Shown here one piece after another: positions 56,946-64,000 of a stretch of 64,000 nucleotides of DNA. Source of the DNA: Staphylotrichum longicolle (taxonomy: Eukaryota > Ascomycota > Sordariomycetes > Sordariales > Chaetomiaceae). Every line of letters starts with the position of its first letter. The stretch's first letter is position 1. The position numbers were made by a program, and so were the translations under genes. The stretch is from NCBI GenBank assembly GCA_019096155.1, contig JAHCVI010000001.1:2976001-3040000 (forward strand). Reading direction: 5' to 3'. The notes beneath the pieces are model-generated. The model ran no database searches. It worked only from the letters and a program-made list of their open reading frames with translations, and was not told where the DNA came from.

Positions 56946-59900
56946 ATGCCGCCGCCCAAACCGCCCCCGAAAACCCCCCGCCGCCCTCCGACTACAAGAC
57001 CATCGCCGCCCAGTTCGCCGCCGCGAAGCGCGCCAAGGAAGCCGCCGACGCGGACCGCAAGAGCACCGACAGCGGCAAAAACAACAGCGATAAGCAGACC
57101 GGTGGTGCCGAGGATGGACACAGCAAGGACCAGACCAGCGCGCGGGAGCGGCACCGCGCGGCCCTCGAGGCGGCGCGCCGGACGGCCTACCAGGCCCGCT
57201 GGCTGTGGACCGCCGGCTTCTGGCTGTGGCTGCTGGTCGTGCACGCCGTGGGCATCGCCTACTTCACGAGCGGCTTCCTGCTGACGAGGCTGGTGCTGGA
57301 GGAGAAGTCGGCGTGCGACGTCCCGCCGACGGGGGCAGGCTCGGGCGCGGACTTGCTGCCCGCGTGGGAGGGCAAGGGGAGCGTGGAGGGGGGCTGCTGG
57401 CACCCGAGGACGTTTGAGCGGGCGGTGGTGGTGGTGGTGGATGCGCTGCGGTACGACTTCGCCGTGCCGGTGGGCGACGGGGAGGCGTTTCACGACGCGT
57501 TTCCGTTTCTGTGGGAGACGGCCGTCCGGCAGCCCGACAAGGCGTTCCTGCGGCCGTTCATCGCGGACCCCCCGACGTCGACGCTGCAGCGGCTGAAGGG
57601 GCTGACGACGGGGACGTTGCCGACGTTTGTGGATGTCGGGAGTAGTTTCTCCGGCACGGCGATCGACGAGGATAACCTGCTGATGCAGCTGCGAGATGCT
57701 GGAAAGAGGATCGTTCATCTGGGGGACGACACGTGGGAAGCGCTGTTTCCGGGCTACTTTGAGGGGAACCTGAGCAGGGCATACGACAGCTTCAATGTCT
57801 GGGACCTGCATACCGTGGATAATGGGGTGATTGAGCACATCTTCCCGCTCATGGGCAGGACGAGCGAGTGGGACCTCGTTATTGGACACTGTCTGGGTGT
57901 CGACCACGCCGGCCACCGCTACGGGCCCAACCATCCTGAGATGACTAAGAAGCTGCGTCAGATGGACGGCTTTATCCGCGACCTGGCGGCGACCATTGAC
58001 GACCAGACTGTCCTGATTGTAGTGGGAGACCACGGTATGGACTCGAAGGGCGACCACGGCGGCGAGAGCGACGACGAGGTCGAGGCTGCGCTGTGGATGT
58101 ACTCCCCCAAGGGGATCTTTGGCAGGACGAAGCCCCGCCCACCCCCGGCTACTGCCAAGATTCGCCCCGTCAACCAGATCGATCTTGTTCCCACCTTTGC
58201 GCTGCTGATGGGCATCCCCGTTCCTTTCAACAATCTCGGAAGGCCGATCGAAGGTTGCTTGCTGCGGGCAACTCCTGGGCCAACCTAGCCGCAGCAGAGA
58301 GAATTACAGCGGCTGGTATCAAGCGGTATCAGACATCATATTTCAAGGCGCGGGGGATTGAAGAGTCTTCCGCGTCCGGGTCTCCCAGCGAGCTCTGGGA
58401 CAAGGCCGAGGCCCGGGACGCAGGACTGGGCGGCAATCTTTTCCGCTTTCGCGGCCTACCAAGAGGCGACACTGCAGAAATGCAAGAGCCTGTGGGCGAG
58501 GTTCGATCTCAAGTTTATGGTCATCGGGATCATGGCGCTGGGCGTCATAGCCCTCCTCGTCTACGTCTCGAAGGGAGACGACGACGAAGTGATTGAGGAT
58601 GAAGAGCTGGACCTCGCCGAGAAGCGCCTCGAGGGCATCGCCCTCTGATACCCTCGACAAGCGTCTGGTCTCTGCTTCCCTTCTCGGTGCTCTGCCTGGC
58701 TTCATCGGTGGAGTCATCTCCTCTTTTGTTTCGGGGGCTGGCGACTGGTACCGTGGCTGGCATTGCCGCTCTGACGAGCATCGGCGCCGTTCTGGTGTCC
58801 ATGTATGAGCCCCAAGAGACGCGCTGAAGATCTTCCCCAAAACGCTCTGGGGCTGGCCGGGCTCGTACACCTGGGGGATTCCATACTCCTGTTTTTCATC
58901 ACTACCTTTGGTTTCGTCAGCGCCCTGGCAGCGCTCAGGCTTCCTTCCCGCGCCGACCGCTACCTGAGCATCTACCACTCCATCGTCTTCGTCCTGTTGG
59001 GCCGTCTGGCTTCCTTCTCCAAGCTCTGCCGCGAGGAGCAGATGCCATACTGCACCTCAACCTATTATGCCTCGGCGACGTCCTCCACCTCGGCCCCGTG
59101 GCAGCTGATCATCCCCTTCCTCGTCGCCCTCATCCTCCCATCCATCCTCAAGGCCTACCTCCAACCCACCCGGTCGTACGAGGGCCTCGCCCCGGCCTGG
59201 ATCGGCTACGTCTTCCGCACCGGCCTCTTCATGTCGGCCCTCTATTGGGTCCTCGACGCGGCCGACAACGGCAACTGGATCCCTAACCTCCCGGACAAGA
59301 CGCTCAAAAACATCAGCGTCTACACCGCCCAGATGGTCCTGGGTCTCGCCCTCGTCGCCGGCACGACCGCCTTCGTCTGGGCGCCCCCCTGCGTCTCCAT
59401 CATCACCTCGGCCTCCCCCTCCCAGCCCCAAAAAGCCCAGGTCGCCATCCTCGGCTACGCCAACGCCCACGGCGCGCGCTACCTCCTCCTCTCCCTCAAC
59501 CTCCTCGCCGCCTGCCTCCTCCTCTCCAAGCCCATGGGCGCGGGGGCCCTCGGCCTCATGGCCTGGCAGGTCCTCGCCCTCCTCGAGGTCCTCGACCGCA
59601 ACAACCTGACCACCTCCCCCATCGGGCCCGTCATGCTCGCCGTCCTCGGCGCCTTCCACTTCTTCAAGACGGGCCACCAAGCCGTGCTGAGCTCCATCCA
59701 ATGGGACGCCGCCTTCATCCCCTTGTTCACCATCCGCTACCCCTACAGCCCCCTCCTCGTCGCCCTCAACACCTTTGCCGGCCAGATCCTCGCCGCCGCG
59801 GCCGTGCCCCTCGTCGTGCTGTGGAAGGCGGGGCCCAAGCGCCGCGGCGTGCTGCCCGCCGTGAGCCGCGCGCTCGGCGCCTTCGTCGCCTACTTTGCCG

Positions 59901-60094
59901 TCGAGAGCCTCGCCACCATGGCCTGGGCGGGCCACCTGCGCCGGCACCTGATGCTGTACCGCGTGTTCGGCCCGCGGTTCATGACGGCCGCCGCGGTGCT
60001 GCTGGTCGTCGACGTCGTGGGCATCGTGGTGGCGCTCGCGGGCGTGCGGGTGAATACCATGGCGATTGGCGAGGTGTTTGGGTGGGCGGAGTGA
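56946..60094 (+). CDS. GPI13: GPI13/PIG-O, GPI ethanolamine-phosphate transferase 3, several frameshifts
   Basis: It adds ethanolamine phosphate to the third mannose of the GPI precursor in the ER. There is an N-terminal cytosolic segment and a membrane helix. The luminal phosphatase-like domain carries metal-site motifs VVVVVDALRYDF, HCLGVDHAGHRYGPNH and VVGDHGMDSKGDHGG. Multiple C-terminal helices end in VFGWAE. Frame changes occur at: the C6 run 56974-56979 (one more C joins ATG 56946 to PPPPSDYKTIAAQFAAAKRAKE; no ATG lies upstream in that frame); 58253 (GG before LLAAGNSWANL); 58411-58420 (before QDWAAIFSAF); 58641-58650 (before SDTLDKRL); 58733-58737 (G5, before LATGTVAG); and about 58810-58880, where some 16 expected residues before DSILLFFITTFGFVSA also appear to be missing. 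The conserved 58890-60094 part is open throughout. Confidence 0.88.
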
Positions 60095-60941
60095 GTGTGA
60101 AGGAATAATAATAAAAAAGAAAGGGAGAAAAATGAAAATCCGGGCTCGGATCGAGCTAGATCAAGTCTGTTGAGGGTTTGAAAACCTCTGGGAAGGCGGG
60201 CTCGTCTGTTTCGGTTGTTTGTCGCTGTTGTGTGTGTATAATTCGTGGAAGGATTATTGGGCTGATCGGAACAAGCGTAGATAGCGCCCAGGAGACAGTC
60301 TGCTGTATATACCGTAATGTTAAATGGCGAGCCGATTCGTTCCACAGTATTTGTAAATGCAGCTCGTCAATCATCCCAACCGGAGGCTGGCCGCTGCAGC
60401 CCCCTTGACGGACGACGCTCCAGGGGACCAGACCATATCTCTTGTACAGTTAGTTTTGGGCGCCAAATGACACACCAGCAGGTCACTCTCAAAAGAGGTC
60501 ATGGTTTGTTGCGGTATCAAGTGTTCATATTCCATGACATGGTCCTATCTGAATCACCGCAAACCAGTCCTACCGACTTCACACGCGCGCTGCTTGGTGA
60601 AGGCAGACCGTTCTGTGGCCAAGAGGCTCGCATCTTGTTGAAGATGCGGCTCGCAGCCCTTGCTAACTTCATCCCAAAAACACCCCAAAACCAATGAATC
60701 CCGTTTTCATCCCCCTAAAACCGCAAAACGCCGAGTTGAATATGGCGACACCCTCTCCCAACCGGATTTTCCCCTTGCCCACCAACGCCGAGTTGAGAAT
60801 GGCGCTCTCGAGGTATCATCTATCGTTACCCATTTTATAACCCGCTAGAAGACCCCCAAAATGCTAAATGCTGTTGAAAAAAATCCGGAAGAGTGTTCGG
60901 CACCATCAAGCGATGGTGCCCCAATGACCCATTGGGTCGAT
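60095..60941. other. intergenic region between convergent GPI13 and MET6
   Basis: 847 bases, both 3' UTRs. A 20-base near-direct repeat, ACGCCGAGTTGAATATGGCG at 60727 and ACGCCGAGTTGAGAATGGCG at 60785, is the only structure noted. Confidence 0.55.
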
Positions 60942-63498
60942 TTAGGCCTTGTTGGCGTACTTCTCACGGAAGTACTTGGCGGCCTTGACCATGCTGGTGA
61001 GGGCACCCTTGACCTCATCCCACTTGCGGGTCTTGAGACCGCAGTCGGGGTTGATCCAGAGCTGCTCAGGGCGGACTGCTCACAATTAGTACATGGTCCT
61101 CTTATGATCAGATGCAGGCTTGGACTTACGGAACTCGAGCATCTCCTGGATGCGCTGGATGAACTCGGACTCAGGGGGGACACGGGGGCTGTGGATGTCG
61201 TAGACACCAGGGCCGATGTGGCGGGGGTAGTCCTCGTCAATGAAGACCTTGAGGAGCTTGGCATCGGACTTGGAGTTCTCGATGGAGAGAACATCGGCAT
61301 CCAGGGCGGCGATGGCGTGGAAGAAGTCCTGGAACTCCGAGTAGCAGAAGTGGGAGTGGATCTGGGTCGAATCCTCGACACCGGCGGTGGCGAGCTTGAA
61401 GCTGTTGACGGCCCACTTGAGATAGGCGTCGCGCTCCGAGCCCTTGCGGAGAGGGAGACCCTCACGGAGAGCAGGCTCATCGACCTGGATGACGAAGATG
61501 CCGTTCTTCTCGAGGTCGACGACCTCGTCACGGAGAGCCAGAGCGAGCTGCTGGCACTGGACGGACTGGTGGACGTCGTTACGGGGGAAGGACCACCGCA
61601 GGCAGGTAACGGGGCCAGTAAGCATGCCCTTCATGGGCTTCTTGGAAACCGAGGCAGCGTACTTGGACTCCTTGACGGTCATGGGAGCAGGGCGGGAGAT
61701 GTCGCCAACAATGATCGGGGGACGGACGCAGCGGGAGCCATAAGACTGGACCCAGGCGTGGGTGGTGAAGACGTAGCCCTGGAGGCGCTCGCCGAAGTAC
61801 TGGACCATGTCGTTACGCTCAGGCTCGCCGTGAACGTAGACATCGAGGTCGAGCTCATCCTGGATCTGGATGGCGTAGTCGATCTCCTTCTTGATGAAGT
61901 CGTCGTACTGCTCCTCGCTGATCTCACCCTTGGTGAACTTGTTGCGCTGGACGCGAATCTCGCTGGTCTGGGGGAAGGAACCAATGGTGGTGGTGGGGAA
62001 GAGGGGAAGGCTGAGGTGGGTCTTCTGCTGAGCATAACGGTTGTCAAAGGCCGTCTTGCGGTTGTGCATCTCCTCAGTGACCTGAGACTGGCGCTCCTTG
62101 ACCTTGGGGTCGTTGGTGCGGGCCGACTCGGCACGGGCCTTCATGGCGGCGGCGTTGGCATCGAGCTCGGCGCGGACGGACTCGGCGTCAGTCACGGCCT
62201 TGGCGAGGATGGCAACCTCCTTGACCTTCTCGCTGGCGAAAGAGAACCACTCGTAGACATCAGTGGGCAGCTTCTTCTCGCTGGCGAGGGTGTGGGGGGT
62301 ATGGAGGAGGGAGCTGGAGGTGGCGACGATGACACGGTCGGCGCCGAGAGCCTTGATGGCGGTCTGGAGGAGACCAAGGGACTTCTGGAAGTCGTTCTTC
62401 CAGATGTTGCGGCCGTCAACGACACCAGCAGCTGTTCCTCGGGTTAGCACGAATCGAAACGATGAGATGCGGGCAAATGGGGCCACTGACAGAGGATCTG
62501 GTTGGGGCCGAGCTGCTTGATCACAGGCTCGAGCTGCTCGGGGTTGCGGACAAGGTCGACGTGGATGCCCTGGGCGTTGGCAAAGGCGGGGAGGACGTCG
62601 AAGTTGTGGACGATGTCGCCGAAGTAGGTGGCAACGACGACAGAGGGGACGGCGCTGCCGGCGGCGGCGATGGCCTCATAGGCGGGCTTGAAGGCAGCCT
62701 TGACCTCGGGGCTGAGGTCGAAGACGAGGACGGGCTCGTCGATCTGGACGGTCTCGGCGCCAGCGGCCTTGAGGGCCTTCAGGAGCTCGACGTAGACAGG
62801 GACGAGCTTGTCAAGGAGAGTGATGGGGTTGACAGAGGAGCCACGGTCAGCCTTGCCGAGGGCGAGGAAGGAGACGGGGCCGACGAGGACGGGGCGGGTC
62901 TGGAAACCAGCCTCCTTGGCCTCGAGGAACTCGCGGACGGGCTTGGGGTCCTTGGCAAGGGAGAAGGTCTGGTTGTCCTGGAGGGTGGGCTTGACATAGT
63001 GGTAGTTCGAGTCGAACCACTTGACCATCTCCAGAGCGGGGACGTCCACACCGCCCTTCTGGTGGCCGCGGCCCATGGCAAAGTACTCATCGAGCGGGGA
63101 CAGCTTCTGCGAGGTGTACCGTTCGGGGACGGCCTGGATACGAGAACAAAGCGGTCAGCCTAGTCCGGGGATTTTCTGGTCTTATGGAGCTCGTGACTCA
63201 CATTGAAGAGCTGGATGTGGTCGAGGACGTGGTCGTAGAAGGCAAAGTCGTTGGAGGGGATGATGTCGACACCGGCATCCTTCTGGATCTTCCAGTGGGC
63301 AAGACGGAGCCTCTTGGCCTCAGCGAGGAGAGCCTCCTGGGTGATCTTGTCAGCCCAGTAGGCCTCGTTGGCCTTCTTGAGGTCCCGAAGGGCACCCATG
63401 CGGCTGGGACACAGCAGTCAGCGCCTGGTTCAAGCAACATCGGTCGATCAATTGGCAATTGGAACTCACGGGAAGCCCAGAACCGAAGACTGAACCAT
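60942..63498 (-). CDS. MET6: cobalamin-independent methionine synthase
   Basis: Five exons on the minus strand: 63498-63470, 63403-63202, 63133-62491, 62431-61130 and 61075-60942. Introns are 54-68 nt and the product is 769 aa, the usual MetE/Met6 length. It transfers a methyl group from 5-methyltetrahydropteroyl-polyglutamate to homocysteine in the cytosol. Start MVQSSVLGFPRMGALRDLKK is typical. The N-terminal barrel contains VDVPALEMVKWFDSNYHY. The C-terminal catalytic barrel holds TTTIGSFPQT, VIQVDEPALREGLP, the zinc ligands His and Cys in QIHSHFCYSEF, Glu in SIENSKSD, and the last Cys in WINPDCGLKTR. The first exon encodes only nine residues plus two bases. No frameshift is needed. It is convergent with GPI13. 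Confidence 0.97.
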
Positions 63499-64000
63499 CT
63501 TGAGGGAGGCGGGGGAGGGGTCGACTGGGTATCAAGAGTGTGTGACGCAGGGTAGCAGTGTGCACAAAGAACCTCTTTTCCGGGCCTGCCTCTGGCTCAG
63601 AATCAGAAGTTTTGGGAGGATGAGGGGTTGAGAGGATGAGAAGAGAAAGAAAAAAAAAAAAAGAGAGGAGGAAGGAACGAGCTGATGTGCAGGAGGGGGA
63701 GATTTTGACCTCGTCGAGGGGCTAGAGGCAAAGAGAGCTGGTCCGTGGGCCGGGATCGGTGGGGGTCTCCACCGCAACTTTCGGAGCCCGACCGCCTTTG
63801 GAAGGAATCACAGATTCAGAGGGGGAACGCTCGAAGACTCAGAGTGGGCGAGGGGTGGCTCGGGCGGGGCACCAAGAGCAAAATTTCAGGGTCTCTCCAG
63901 ATCGCTGCAGAGCTTGTCCTGTGAAAGCATGTGCACGCTGTTAGTGAGCGGTTGCGAGTGGTTGTCACTCTTCACTCTGAATCTGGCCAGCATTGGCGTG
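63499..64000 (-). promoter_or_regulatory. MET6: MET6 upstream region to window edge
   Basis: About 500 bases containing the MET6 5' UTR and promoter, with an A-rich run at 63649-63662. No CACGTG or TGACTCA element was seen here, and no other gene starts before the window ends. Confidence 0.5.

Noticed and set aside
56906..58057. 383-codon minus-strand open frame
   Set aside because: Antisense to the catalytic domain of GPI13; Arg/His/Pro-rich shadow without motifs.
59057..59947. 296-codon minus-strand acidic frame
   Set aside because: Antisense to the GPI13 C-terminal membrane helices; its Glu/Gly richness is the complement of Leu/Ala codons.
60861..62447. 528-codon plus-strand open frame
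   Set aside because: Antisense to MET6, whose exons, splice sites and catalytic motifs are all in place; no domain in the antisense product.

Overview
The window is nuclear DNA from a filamentous ascomycete, most likely a Sordariomycete and possibly Sordariales. The evidence is the short GT-AG introns (46-210 bp) with CTRAC-type branch sites, the GC-rich codon use that leaves long open antisense frames, and fungal families such as a DUF3292 protein, a PH-CRIB PAK kinase, a yapsin-like protease and a fungal UDP-glucose 4,6-dehydratase. No transposon, tRNA, rRNA or CRISPR array was recognised.

Layout. 1-5 kb: a JSN1-type RRM+Pumilio protein (minus). 8-11 kb: two paralogous small secreted eight-cysteine proteins in a direct tandem duplication (minus). 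11.6-14.3 kb: a CLA4-type PAK kinase (minus) whose kinase N-lobe is broken by several frameshifts. 17.5-21.5 kb: glycyl-tRNA synthetase (minus, two start codons suited to mitochondrial and cytosolic forms) divergent from RPF1 (plus). 21.7-26 kb: an SLC35/TPT-type transporter (minus, frameshifted) divergent from a UDP-glucose 4,6-dehydratase (plus). 28.9-30.4 kb: a LaeA-like methyltransferase (one frameshift). 31-35.5 kb: VPS18 (plus) convergent with a V-ATPase proteolipid gene (minus) that has a 13-nt microexon and a T46 tract in an intron. 37.6-44.2 kb: a GPI-type aspartic protease, RAE1 and a seven-exon DUF3292 gene, all plus. 45.9-49 kb: a PUF3-type Pumilio protein (minus). 49-54.9 kb: about 6 kb without a recognisable gene. 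54.9-55.4 kb: a small single-pass membrane protein with LPxY motifs. 56.9-60.1 kb: GPI13 (several frameshifts). 60.9-63.5 kb: MET6 (minus).

Most genes are conserved housekeeping functions: translation, ribosome assembly, mRNA export and decay, vacuole, GPI anchors, methionine. They do not form an operon-like unit. The local relationships that may matter are the divergent transporter/nucleotide-sugar enzyme pair, the vacuolar pair VPS18/V-ATPase c, and the duplicated cysteine-rich secreted pair. In that pair the promoter and intron are better conserved than the mature protein. At least five otherwise well-conserved genes carry small indels, often at G or C runs. The simplest reading is residual assembly error, and this limits any claim of pseudogenisation.
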